DNA of 15,717 bases from Lachnospiraceae bacterium UBA6452. GTDB taxonomy: Bacteria > Bacillota > Clostridia > Lachnospirales > Lachnospiraceae. Shown here in pieces: positions 1-7,866 of the stretch (positions are counted from its first letter, which is position 1; the number at the start of each line of letters is the position of its first letter). The position numbers and the translations under genes were made by a program. The stretch lies in assembly GCA_002441865.1 (NCBI GenBank), contig DJNY01000017.1:1-15717 (forward strand). The letters run 5' to 3'. The notes under the pieces were generated by a model. It made no database searches and was not told where the DNA came from. It saw nothing but the letters and a program-made list of their open reading frames with translations.

Positions 1-2177
1 GCACTGATCGGTATGTAAGAATCATAACTGTAAGTAACCGGTGTCGTCTTTTCTACACCGTTTATCTTTATTTTCTTTGTCGTCTTATAAGTGATCGGTG
101 TCTGATTACCGGTCTGCAGGCTCTTGTCATAGGTATATGCGACAAAATAATAAGTTCTGCCAGGTACCAGATTCATATCACTCATTGCCGTGCTCTCATT
201 ATAAGAGCCGGATTCTGTCGTATATTTCACTTTATTTAATGCCAGTTGGTCAGCATCCGAAAGCTGATACTCCATTTTTCCATCTGCAGAACCCGGTTTC
301 TGGAATTTTGTCGTATAATATGCCGGGAACGATGCTGCCTCATATGCAAATACAACTACATTTTTATCTGTTCCGTCCCATACCAGTCTCGGTCCTGTTG
401 TTCCATAAGATCCGTCATTATTGGAATATTTTTCCACATGCAGATTGGTTACAGGTGTCAGTGCCTGTGTATTCCGGGCAGCAGCCACACCTGCTACCGC
501 TTTGATCGTTTCAAGGTTCTGATCATTATAATATTTTTCATAATCTGCCAGACTGTATGGTACAACCGCAAAATAGTAATAGCTGTAATTTTTATCCGGT
601 GTTACCTCAAGTTCACCTGTACTGCCAGCAGAGAAATAATTTACAGTAAAATCAGATGTACCCAGTCCCAGTTTTTGTAATGTTGCGCTGTCCTTATAAT
701 AAACATCGCTAAAATCAGCTGTTGTCAGACTGACCGCCTTTTTGGAAGCGATTCTGTAAATACGGTAACTCTCGCAATTTGCCAGTGTTGTGAACGTAAT
801 ACGGATCTTATTTTTATCGGTTGAATGTCCTGATCCGCTCACCTCCGTTGTTACCGGGATATATCTGGCTGTTACAGAAGGAACCGCACCGATCGCCTGT
901 GGTGCTGTGTACGTATAGGTATATGGTTCAGACCATTCACCGAATGCATCGATCACATTGACTGTATTACCACTCTGTACACCGTTTTCTGTGATCACCT
1001 TATTTTCCTGATGATAGTACAGACCACGTACACGCAGTCTGACAGACTGACCGTTTGTCAGGTACTTGTCATATGTAAATCCCGTATAGGAACTCATCCG
1101 GTGTGGTGTGCCGGATTTTTCATGCGCATTGTATTCGGTATTTAAAAGAGCACCGTTTACCTCCACTTCATAGCCGACTGAAAGTTCCTGTCCGGCACTG
1201 TTTTTCTCGCCGGCTTTTATATGAAGAGTATTCCAGCTGAATGTAACATTTTGCGCATTCAATGCAATCTCCGTATATCCATAATACTTTTTGATACGTT
1301 TTCCGCCTTCATAAACAGAACGGAAGCCTGCATTTTTATAACATTTGCCGCCTGCTGCATAATAATCCGGTGAAACGTCATATTTATTCTGCCCCTGTTT
1401 CTGATAATAAGCATCTGATTTTGTATAACGGCCATATTGCTTCCTGAAAGCCCGAAGACCTGCTGTATCATCGGAAAAACTGCCTGACATCGGCATATTG
1501 TTTTCTGCCTTTACATGATAATAAGCGCATTCTTTTCCGTTTATATTAACTGTACCAAGGTCGCTGTAATAGATTCCGTTCACTTTATATAACTGGGTTG
1601 CAGCATCCAGATAAGCTGATTTTGGGCTGCCCAGCAATGCAATTTCATTATAGGATCTAAAAGTTGTAACATTCAGATATTTATCATATGATGCATACCT
1701 GTAAAGTTTTCCGTTATAGCTGTAAAGCCCCGTTGCGGCATTTGCGTCGATTTTTCCCGGTGCTTCCACGCATGTGGCTACATCCTGGACCGTAACATAA
1801 CGATATACGACATTCCCATTATCATCCTTAAAGCTGCCGTCATAGCTTCTTCCTGCTGCCTTCAGACCGATCACTTTTGAAATGCTTCCGTCATATGCCT
1901 CATCTGCATCCAGATCCGCATCATTCTCTGAAACAGTGATCTCTGTATCATTTTCTGAGACGCTTGTCTCCTCTGCTGCCTCTGCCACAGGATCGTCTTC
2001 CGGTGCTGCATTCTCTGCCTCTTCCGTATCCGGAATCTGCACTTCTGTTTCTACGCTTTCCGGTGCCACAGTTTCTTCTGCCGGTGCAGCCACCACTGCC
2101 GATGCTTCTCCCAGTACCAGAGAAAAAGCAAGCGCAAGCGCCATTACGCGTTTTCCGTTCAAACTCTTCTTTCTCAT
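1..2177 (-). CDS. Large secreted surface protein with Fn3-like segments (3' end beyond window)
   Basis: I read the frame codon by codon from ATG at 2177 to the left edge and found no stop, giving 725 residues; the C-terminus is missing. The N-terminus is a signal peptide: basic residues 1-10, a hydrophobic core about 11-23, then Ala-rich cleavage-like residues to about 33. A Glu/Ala/Asp-rich linker follows (about 33-95) and carries VSEND twice, at residues 73-77 and 82-86. After it come tyrosine-rich segments (about 95-300), then beta-rich stretches resembling fibronectin type III or other Ig-like folds (about 310-725). Examples are a segment ending GEWSEPYTYTYTAP near residue 420 and one around SYRIYRIASKKAV. 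I see no catalytic motif and no anchor, which may lie beyond the edge. The start follows an AAGGGAG ribosome binding site. The gene lies downstream of the dus terminator, so it probably has its own promoter, though none is obvious. Probable role: wall-associated adhesin or substrate-binding protein (inference). Confidence 0.85.
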   Translation of the reverse strand, partial: MRKKSLNGKRVMALALAFSLVLGEASAVVAAPAEETVAPESVETEVQIPDTEEAENAAPEDDPVAEAAEETSVSENDTEITVSENDADLDADEAYDGSISKVIGLKAAGRSYDGSFKDDNGNVVYRYVTVQDVATCVEAPGKIDANAATGLYSYNGKLYRYASYDKYLNVTTFRSYNEIALLGSPKSAYLDAATQLYKVNGIYYSDLGTVNINGKECAYYHVKAENNMPMSGSFSDDTAGLRAFRKQYGRYTKSDAYYQKQGQNKYDVSPDYYAAGGKCYKNAGFRSVYEGGKRIKKYYGYTEIALNAQNVTFSWNTLHIKAGEKNSAGQELSVGYEVEVNGALLNTEYNAHEKSGTPHRMSSYTGFTYDKYLTNGQSVRLRVRGLYYHQENKVITENGVQSGNTVNVIDAFGEWSEPYTYTYTAPQAIGAVPSVTARYIPVTTEVSGSGHSTDKNKIRITFTTLANCESYRIYRIASKKAVSLTTADFSDVYYKDSATLQKLGLGTSDFTVNYFSAGSTGELEVTPDKNYSYYYFAVVPYSLADYEKYYNDQNLETIKAVAGVAAARNTQALTPVTNLHVEKYSNNDGSYGTTGPRLVWDGTDKNVVVFAYEAASFPAYYTTKFQKPGSADGKMEYQLSDADQLALNKVKYTTESGSYNESTAMSDMNLVPGRTYYFVAYTYDKSLQTGNQTPITYKTTKKIKINGVEKTTPVTYSYDSYIPIS

Positions 2178-2290
2178 GTTTTCTCCCTTCTTCATGCTTC
2201 CTCTTTTATCATGCGGCTGTCCTTCCGGTCAGTCCACGCATAACAACATTATCCTTCATCGCCTGTCTTTTTTCATCTGACTAAATTCAC

Positions 2291-2323
2291 AAAAATAGAG
2301 GTTCTGCTTTGTGCAAAACCTCT
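2291..2323 (-). terminator. Rho-independent terminator after dus
   Basis: On the minus strand an 11-bp stem (arms at plus 2313-2323 and 2297-2307, one G-U wobble) closes a 5-nt ACAAA loop. A run of five T (plus 2291-2295) follows immediately. It lies 31 nt beyond the dus stop and separates the gmd-fcl-dus unit from the secreted-protein gene. Confidence 0.87.
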
Positions 2324-2354
2324 TTCACCATTTAAGTTCATTTTAAGTTCTGTT

Positions 2355-3398
2355 TTAGTTATCTCTGCAGAGCAGTTTCAGCTGCCGGATCACGCTGTCA
2401 TAATCGGCGCATGTACTGCATTTCCGCAGTTGTTTCATAAGCTTGTCTGTTTTGGGATTGCTTCCTCCTGCAAGCCCACTAAGTCCAACCTGCAGATAAC
2501 TCCACAGCTCCTTCATCTTAAACAGAACAGGCTTATCGCCCTGCAGATAAGACCGGTAACCTTCATAGATACGGTCATGGAACAGCCACAGTTTTTCCCG
2601 ATCCGCGGTTTTTTCTGTTTTCCAGTTTCCAGATTTCGCTGTTTTCTCCGGCATTTCCCCGTTCTGCCATGACCGCTCCGCCGCAAACCCCGGCCGCATC
2701 AAAAAGCCTCTTCCGATCATCACGGCTGGCAGCTCCGGATAAGTATATGCTAACTTCTGTATCTGTTCCCTGCTTATGATATCTCCATTGTAGCATATCT
2801 GTATGTCTGTCCGTTTCTGCTCCGCGCAGATCTTCCTGTAAGCCTGTGCAAACGCTTCCTCATGGATTTTCCCCTGATAGAAATCTTCCCTAAGACGCGG
2901 ATGGATGATCAGCTCCGAAACAGGAAATGACTCATACAGAGAAAGAAGTTTTTCCCATTCCGCTTCTTCCTCCATTCCGATCCTTGTCTTAATGGAAAGC
3001 TTTATGCCTTTTCCCGCGGCCCAGTCATAGCATTCTGTCAGAAATACTTTTAAAAGCTCCGGTTCTGCCAACAGTCCCGCGCCGCGTTTCTTTGTGACAA
3101 CAGTTGCTGAAGGGCAGCCAAGGTTCAGATTCAGTTCCCGATAGCCAAACTGATACAGCATCTGCGCAGTGGATATAAAATCCTCTCCTTTATTTGCCAG
3201 AAGCTGTGGGATCAGACAGATCCCCGTATTATTTTCCGGCAGGACATCCCTTAAATCACGGGCAGCCAGCTTCTTTCGACAACTGGCTGCGATAAAGGGT
3301 GCAAAATACCGGTCGATCGTTCCCGGAAAGCAGGATTCATATGCATTGCGCAGAACAAATCCCGTGATGCCTTCCAGTGGTGCAAAATAGATGTTCAT
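2355..3398 (-). CDS. dus: tRNA-dihydrouridine synthase family protein (Dus)
   Basis: This is an FMN-dependent enzyme of the Dus family, whose members reduce uridine to 5,6-dihydrouridine in the tRNA D-loop using NAD(P)H. The 347 residues begin directly with the flavin-binding strand (YFAPLEGIT, residues 4-12). The catalytic-cysteine motif is LNLGCPSATV, with Cys95. Also visible are IKTR (Lys137), HPR (His166, Arg168), NGD (204-206) and the phosphate-binding GRG (229-231), all in Dus order. The length is normal for the family. It differs from textbook DusB/DusC: HPR replaces the usual HGRT, and a short polar insertion (about residues 245-265) precedes the helical C-terminal domain. The start is 8 nt after the fcl stop with only a weak ribosome binding site, suggesting translational coupling. 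A tRNA-modification gene at the end of a nucleotide-sugar operon is odd but need not be functional. The subtype and target uridine cannot be read from the sequence. Confidence 0.9.
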   Translation of the reverse strand: MNIYFAPLEGITGFVLRNAYESCFPGTIDRYFAPFIAASCRKKLAARDLRDVLPENNTGICLIPQLLANKGEDFISTAQMLYQFGYRELNLNLGCPSATVVTKKRGAGLLAEPELLKVFLTECYDWAAGKGIKLSIKTRIGMEEEAEWEKLLSLYESFPVSELIIHPRLREDFYQGKIHEEAFAQAYRKICAEQKRTDIQICYNGDIISREQIQKLAYTYPELPAVMIGRGFLMRPGFAAERSWQNGEMPEKTAKSGNWKTEKTADREKLWLFHDRIYEGYRSYLQGDKPVLFKMKELWSYLQVGLSGLAGGSNPKTDKLMKQLRKCSTCADYDSVIRQLKLLCRDN

Positions 3399-3406
3399 AC
3401 GCCGGC

Positions 3407-4351
3407 TTACCGCTCTGCACGCATCGGATTGTGCAGGAAATCTTCATAAGCAAGTCTGATACCGTCTTCCAGCTCTGTCTTGTATTTCCAGCCAAGGCTT
3501 TCAGCCTTTGATACGTCCAGAAGCTTTCTCGGTGTTCCGTTCGGCTTACTCGTATCCCACTTGATCTCTCCCGTATAGCCTACTACCTTTGCCACAAGCT
3601 CTGTCAGCTCTTTGATCGTCAGCTCCTTACCGGTTCCGGCGTTGACTGTCTCATCTCCGCTGTAGTTGTTCATCAGGAACACGCAAAGGTTAGCCAGATC
3701 ATCCACATATAAGAACTCACGCAGCGGTGAACCGTCTCCCCAGCAGGTTACTTCCTTAAGGCCTGCCTCTTTTGCCTCATGGAATCTGCGGATCAGTGCC
3801 GGCAGTACATGGGAATGTGTCGGATGGTAATTATCATTTGGACCGTACAGATTGGTCGGCATTACGGAAATATAGTCTGTTCCATACTGTTTATTTAAAA
3901 ATTCACAATATTTCAGACCTGAGATCTTCGCAAGCGCATATGCTTCATTTGTCTTCTCCAGCTCTGAAGTCAGCAGACAGCTTTCCTTCATCGGCTGTGG
4001 TGCCATACGTGGATAAATGCAGGAAGAGCCAAGAAACTCCAGCTTCTTACAGCCGTTCTTCCATGCACTGTGGATCGCATTCATCTCCAGGATCATATTA
4101 TCATACATAAAATCAGCCAGTGCATTCTGGTTTGCCACGATCCCGCCTACCTTGGCTGCTGCCAGAAACACATATTCCGGTTTTTCCTGCGCGAAAAATT
4201 CCTCTACAGCATCCTGTCTTGTCAGATCCAGTTCCTTATGGGTTCTTGTCACAATATTGTGATAGCCTTGTCTTTCCAGTTCTCTTACGATTGCAGAACC
4301 AACCATTCCTCTGTGGCCTGCAACATAGATCTTTGCGTCTTTTTCCATCAT
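3407..4351 (-). CDS. fcl: GDP-L-fucose synthase
   Basis: This enzyme converts GDP-4-keto-6-deoxy-D-mannose to GDP-L-fucose by 3,5-epimerisation followed by NADPH-dependent 4-reduction; it acts in the cytoplasm right after Gmd. The 314 residues match the family. The N-terminal Rossmann motif is [10 protein letters not shown] (Gly12, Gly15, Gly18). AAAKVGG (64-70) and GSSCIYP (108-114) are characteristic of Fcl rather than other epimerases; they contain the catalytic Ser and Cys111. The short-chain dehydrogenase pair is Tyr138 and Lys142 (YALAK). The substrate-domain motif [14 protein letters not shown] follows. A GGAAG ribosome binding site serves Met1 or the adjacent Met2; either gives an essentially identical protein. 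It lies 37 nt downstream of gmd on the same strand, so the two are almost certainly cotranscribed. No defect is seen. Confidence 0.96.
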   Translation of the reverse strand: MMEKDAKIYVAGHRGMVGSAIVRELERQGYHNIVTRTHKELDLTRQDAVEEFFAQEKPEYVFLAAAKVGGIVANQNALADFMYDNMILEMNAIHSAWKNGCKKLEFLGSSCIYPRMAPQPMKESCLLTSELEKTNEAYALAKISGLKYCEFLNKQYGTDYISVMPTNLYGPNDNYHPTHSHVLPALIRRFHEAKEAGLKEVTCWGDGSPLREFLYVDDLANLCVFLMNNYSGDETVNAGTGKELTIKELTELVAKVVGYTGEIKWDTSKPNGTPRKLLDVSKAESLGWKYKTELEDGIRLAYEDFLHNPMRAER

Positions 4352-4388
4352 TTGCTCTTCTTCCTTCTTCCCTTTTCAAAAACTATGT

Positions 4389-5480
4389 CTATTTTACAAC
4401 GCCTTTTTCCAGATATTCTTCCAGATTCATCTTAATGTGTTCTTCCGCACGCTCTACTGCAACTTTTTCCATATCATGCTTTGTCATGAGGGCAACCAGT
4501 TCTTCAAAGCTTGTCTTGGTCGGGTTCCATCCAAGCTCTGTCTTCGCCTTGGTCGGATCTCCCCAGAGATTTACCACATCTGTCGGGCGGTAGAAATCAG
4601 GGCTGACTTCAACGATCACTTTGCCGTTGGCTTTATTGATGCCCTTTTCATCCATTCCGCTTCCCTGCCATTCCACTTCGATACCTGCATGATGGAAAGC
4701 AAGTGTTGCGAACTCTCTGACAGAATGCTGTACACCTGTTGCGATTACAAAATCTTCCGGCTTATCATGCTGCAGGATCAGCCACATGCATTCCACATAA
4801 TCTTTTGCATACCCCCAGTCACGCAGACTGTCAAGGTTACCTAAATACAACTTCTCCTGTTTGCCCTGTGCAATCCTTGCTGCAGCCAGTGTGATCTTTC
4901 TTGTTACAAAAGTTTCACCGCGGCGCTCGCTTTCATGGTTAAATAAAATACCGGAGCAGCAGAACATATCATAAGCTTCTCTGTACTCTTTTACGATCCA
5001 GTAGCCATACTGCTTTGCAACTGCGTATGGAGAATACGGATGGAACGGTGTTGTCTCTTTCTGCGGAACCTCTTCTACTTTTCCGTAAAGCTCTGAAGTG
5101 GAAGCCTGATAAATACGGCAGGTCTTTTCCAGCCCGCAGACACGGACTGCCTCAAGTACTCTGAGAACGCCCGTTGCTACCACATCTGCTGTATATTCCG
5201 GAACATCAAAGCTGACCTGCACATGAGACTGTGCTGCCAGATTGTAGATCTCATCCGGTCTGATCTCTCCGATCAGCTTTACAAGACTGATGGAATCTCC
5301 GAGATCACCAAATTTCAAATGAAAGTGCGGTGTTCCTTCCAGATGGGCAATACGTTCCCTGAAATCCACGGAAGATCTGCGGATCATTCCGTATACTTCA
5401 TACCCCTTTTCCAATAAAAACTCTGCTAAATAAGAGCCGTCCTGTCCGGTCACACCTGTGATAAGTGCCTTTTTTGCCAT
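4389..5480 (-). CDS. gmd: GDP-mannose 4,6-dehydratase
   Basis: This enzyme dehydrates GDP-D-mannose to GDP-4-keto-6-deoxy-D-mannose, the first committed step to GDP-L-fucose (also to GDP-rhamnose or GDP-perosamine in other organisms). I chose ATG 5480 (363 residues) because the Rossmann start [18 protein letters not shown] follows at once and an AGGAG site lies 8 nt upstream. The reading frame continues 28 codons further to 5564, but that extension has no family resemblance and no good ribosome binding site. NAD(P) motif: Gly9, Gly12, Gly15. Active-site region: STSELYG (127-133), with Thr128, Glu130, Tyr152 and Lys156. [17 protein letters not shown] (181-197) is diagnostic for Gmd. It is the first gene of gmd-fcl-dus. 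A 177-bp gap containing a direct repeat separates it from the divergent AraC regulator, the most likely controller (inference). Confidence 0.97.
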   Translation of the reverse strand: MAKKALITGVTGQDGSYLAEFLLEKGYEVYGMIRRSSVDFRERIAHLEGTPHFHLKFGDLGDSISLVKLIGEIRPDEIYNLAAQSHVQVSFDVPEYTADVVATGVLRVLEAVRVCGLEKTCRIYQASTSELYGKVEEVPQKETTPFHPYSPYAVAKQYGYWIVKEYREAYDMFCCSGILFNHESERRGETFVTRKITLAAARIAQGKQEKLYLGNLDSLRDWGYAKDYVECMWLILQHDKPEDFVIATGVQHSVREFATLAFHHAGIEVEWQGSGMDEKGINKANGKVIVEVSPDFYRPTDVVNLWGDPTKAKTELGWNPTKTSFEELVALMTKHDMEKVAVERAEEHIKMNLEEYLEKGVVK

Positions 5481-5488
5481 AGTTCCTT

Positions 5489-5493
5489 CTCCT
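5489..5493 (-). promoter_or_regulatory. Ribosome binding site deciding the gmd start
   Basis: AGGAG on the minus strand, 8 nt upstream of ATG 5480. It supports the 363-residue Gmd over the start at 5564. Confidence 0.8.
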
Positions 5494-5534
5494 TTTTCTT
5501 TTATATATGACGATATTGCTATTTTCTGTTTTCT

Positions 5535-5563
5535 ATAATATACCCACATTTCTGCCTTATCCA
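5535..5563 (-). promoter_or_regulatory. Possible gmd promoter
   Basis: On the minus strand, TGGATA (plus 5558-5563) and TATTAT (plus 5535-5540) are separated by 17 bp. The -35 box matches the consensus at four of six positions, so it would be weak and suited to activation. It lies just downstream of the 21-bp-spaced direct repeat, where an AraC-type activator would bind. The evidence is pattern only. Confidence 0.4.
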
Positions 5564-5565
5564 TT

Positions 5566-5598
5566 CATTGTATTGACATTCAGTTGCATTATATTGAC
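5566..5598. promoter_or_regulatory. Two 12-bp direct repeats, 21-bp period: candidate AraC-family operator
   Basis: CATTGTATTGAC (5566-5577) and CATTATATTGAC (5587-5598) differ at one base and start 21 bp apart, two helical turns. Direct half-sites at this spacing are the classic layout of AraC I1/I2 sites. They lie in the gap between araC and gmd. The right copy overlaps the proposed -35 box of araC, which would permit autorepression, and both lie upstream of the proposed gmd promoter. Binding by the adjacent regulator is inference. Confidence 0.5.
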
Positions 5599-5620
5599 TT
5601 TTATTTTGAACTTATATAAT
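5594..5620 (+). promoter_or_regulatory. Possible araC-family gene promoter
   Basis: TTGACT (5594-5599) and TATAAT (5615-5620) are separated by 15 bp. Both boxes are good but the spacing is 2 bp short of ideal; TAATAT at 5617-5622 gives 17 bp with a poorer box. It is 38 bp from the start codon. Confidence 0.5.
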
Positions 5621-5657
5621 ATATAGAGAAAAGATATGACAGAAACGGAGTTTTTTC

Positions 5658-6524
5658 ATGGAACAGCAGGCATTATTTCACGGGGATCTCGTCAATACAA
5701 CCCGGATCATTTATACCCCCTCGGAGTTTGCCAAAACTTCCCTTTTACATGTACAGGAAATTGGCACCCTGCAGGCACAAAAACCGCATATGAGCAAACG
5801 TGCGGATCTGGATTCCTATCTCTTCTTTATGGTACGATCCGGCTCCGGCGAGCTGCATTATGCCCATAATACTTATCCGCTGCGTGTTGGCGACTGTGTC
5901 TTTATCGACTGCAGATCCGCCTATTTTCACGAAACAAAGGACGACCTCTGGAGTCTTTCCTGGGTGCATTTCAACGGTCCATCGATCGATGGAATTTACC
6001 AGAAGTATAAGGAACGCGGCGGTCTGCCCGCCTTTCATGCAAATGCATTTGCCCTTTATGAAGACTGTTTTAACCATCTTTACAGCATGGTGTCGGGCAA
6101 TTCTTACGTCCGGGACATGCAGATCAACGAAGGACTTTCTGCTCTGTTAACCCTGTTGATGGAAGATAGCTGGCATCCGGACAGTATGCCTGCCCATACC
6201 AAACGTACCAGCCTGTGGCATGTCCGGGAATATCTTGATCAGAATTATGCACAAAAAATATCGCTCGACGATCTCGCCGAACGATACTTCATCAACAAAT
6301 ATTATCTCACCAGAATTTTTAAAGAACAATTTGGTGTTACCATCAACAATTACCTTTTAAACGTCCGCATCACCCATGCCAAACGCGAGCTGCGCTTTTC
6401 CGGCAAGTCCGCCGAAGAGATCGGGGCTGAGGTTGGTTTTCATGAGCTGTACTACTTCAGCCGCGTCTTTAAAAAAGTAGAAGGCTGCAGCATCAGTGAG
6501 TACCGGAGAATGTGGGGTACCTGA
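5658..6524 (+). CDS. AraC-family transcriptional regulator
   Basis: A 288-residue regulator of normal AraC/XylS length. The N-terminal half (about 20-150) is a cupin-like effector-binding domain: a beta-rich stretch around YLFFMVRSGSGELHY and YPLRVGDCVFIDCRSAYFH, then SLSWVHFNG. The C-terminal 100 residues contain two helix-turn-helix motifs: SLDDLAERYFINKYYLTRIF (202-221) and one at about 251-272 ending YYFSRVFKK, followed by the family tail SEYRRMW. GGAG lies 7 nt upstream of the chosen ATG. It is the only plus-strand gene recognised here, divergent from gmd and convergent with manC, whose stop codon touches its own. By position it probably controls GDP-fucose or polysaccharide genes in response to a sugar or sugar phosphate; the effector is unknown. 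Readthrough from manC would be antisense to it. Confidence 0.93.
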   Translation: MEQQALFHGDLVNTTRIIYTPSEFAKTSLLHVQEIGTLQAQKPHMSKRADLDSYLFFMVRSGSGELHYAHNTYPLRVGDCVFIDCRSAYFHETKDDLWSLSWVHFNGPSIDGIYQKYKERGGLPAFHANAFALYEDCFNHLYSMVSGNSYVRDMQINEGLSALLTLLMEDSWHPDSMPAHTKRTSLWHVREYLDQNYAQKISLDDLAERYFINKYYLTRIFKEQFGVTINNYLLNVRITHAKRELRFSGKSAEEIGAEVGFHELYYFSRVFKKVEGCSISEYRRMWGT

Positions 6525-7841
6525 TCAGATTTCCAGCTCAAACTTCTGTTTATCATGCACATTGATATCCTTGCCAAGCTGGATCTCTACGAGACGCAGC
6601 TCTGTATCCGCAAACACCGTATGGCGGCAGCCTGCAGACATTGTGATCACATCGCCTGCTTTCACAGCCTGTTCAAATCCGTCTACGACTGTTCTGCCGT
6701 TTCCGGAAATAACTACCCAGACTTCATCCCGGTTTTTGTGGCTATGATAATTCATGCTGTGCCCCGGATTCAGAGTTACCTTGATCGTCATGGAAGTCCC
6801 TTCCACATCCAATACCCGGAAGCTTCCCCATGACTTTTCCGCAAACATGATCTGCTGCTCAAATTTATCCACATAAGGCTTGATATAGCTGCTCTGCTCT
6901 TTGTCGGATACCAGAATACCATCCGGCGAAGCAGAAATGACCACGTCATGCAGTCCCATTGCAAGTACAGGCACATCCATCTCATTGACGATATGCACAT
7001 CTGAACAGGTCTCATTTAAAACACCTTTTCCGACAACAGATTCTTCCATCGCTTCTGTCAGCGTGTTCCATGTACCTAGATCCTTCCACTGTCCGGCAAA
7101 ACGCTGTACCTGGATCTTATCCTCTTTCTCTACAACCGCATAATCAAAAGAAATTTTTGTCAACGTCTCATATTTATCAAATAAATCCTGATAATCTGTA
7201 AATTTAATCAGTTCATGCGCCTTCTCAAGCACATATTTCAGCTTGTACGCAAAAACACCGCCATTCCAGAGCGCACCGCGCTTTATATATTCCGCTGCCA
7301 CATCTGCCGTTGGCTTTTCCTTAAAGGTCTCAACCATAGATGTATGATCTGCCGTCTTCGGAATGATATATCCATATTTTTCACTCGGATAAGTCGGCTC
7401 GATTCCCATGAGTACCAGATTGGCTTCGCCCTTGTCCGCCTGCTCAGACAGATCTTTCAGCGCAGCAAAATAGTCATCCTCTACATAAGGATCGACAGGA
7501 CAGACTACTACCGATTCTTCCGGGCTGACTTTCATTTCATCAACAAGATAAGCTGTCGCTAACGCAATCGCCGGGAAGGTGTCTCTTCTGCATGGCTCTA
7601 TGGAAATTCCTACACCATCACCAAGCTGGTTATGGATCGCTGAAACCTGCGTCTTGGAGGTTGCGATTGTGACGGTTGCATCCGCATCTACCGTCTTGAT
7701 CTGCCGATAAACACGCTGCACCATAGACTCATAAGAGCCGTCCTTTTTCTTAAATATTTTTATAAACTGTTTGCTTCTCACATCATTGGAAAGCGGCCAC
7801 AGGCGCTTTCCTGATCCGCCTGATAATAATACAATGTTCAT
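6525..7841 (-). CDS. manC: Mannose-1-phosphate guanylyltransferase with C-terminal cupin
   Basis: This enzyme makes GDP-D-mannose from mannose-1-phosphate and GTP, the precursor used by Gmd. The nucleotidyltransferase domain (about 1-260) opens with LSGGSGKRLWPLS (6-18) and contains CPVDPYVEDD (114-123), FKEKP (173-177) and LWNGGVF (191-197). A linker leads to a cupin of the AlgA/CpsB type (about 335-425) with His366, His368, Glu373 and His407 as likely metal ligands. At 438 residues it is somewhat shorter than bifunctional PMI/GMP enzymes (about 470), so phosphomannose isomerase activity is possible but not certain. AGGAAT precedes the start. It lies 25 nt after the glycosyltransferase gene and is last of that run; its TGA abuts the araC-family stop, leaving no room for a terminator before the opposing gene. 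Confidence 0.95.
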   Translation of the reverse strand: MNIVLLSGGSGKRLWPLSNDVRSKQFIKIFKKKDGSYESMVQRVYRQIKTVDADATVTIATSKTQVSAIHNQLGDGVGISIEPCRRDTFPAIALATAYLVDEMKVSPEESVVVCPVDPYVEDDYFAALKDLSEQADKGEANLVLMGIEPTYPSEKYGYIIPKTADHTSMVETFKEKPTADVAAEYIKRGALWNGGVFAYKLKYVLEKAHELIKFTDYQDLFDKYETLTKISFDYAVVEKEDKIQVQRFAGQWKDLGTWNTLTEAMEESVVGKGVLNETCSDVHIVNEMDVPVLAMGLHDVVISASPDGILVSDKEQSSYIKPYVDKFEQQIMFAEKSWGSFRVLDVEGTSMTIKVTLNPGHSMNYHSHKNRDEVWVVISGNGRTVVDGFEQAVKAGDVITMSAGCRHTVFADTELRLVEIQLGKDINVHDKQKFELEI

Positions 7842-7866
7842 AGTTATTCCTGTTCTGCTTCCGGTA

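Noticed and set aside
1882..2280. Serine-rich plus-strand open frame at the start of the left-edge protein
   Set aside because: It is the antisense image of the Glu/Ala-rich linker (GAA/GCA codons read back as TTC/TGC or shifted to TCT/CTG). The minus frame has a signal peptide and ribosome binding site.
2331..2350. TTTAAGTTC repeated twice 11 bp apart near the dus stop
   Set aside because: Short, AT-rich and without a partner elsewhere in the window; chance is sufficient.
4389..5564. Longer Gmd starting at 5564
   Set aside because: The extra 28 residues lack family similarity, and the strong AGGAG site is placed for ATG 5480.
5745..6077. 110-codon minus-strand frame antisense to the araC-family gene
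   Set aside because: No ribosome binding site or recognisable domain; the plus-strand frame is a clear AraC-family protein. Antisense RNA is possible but not a protein gene.
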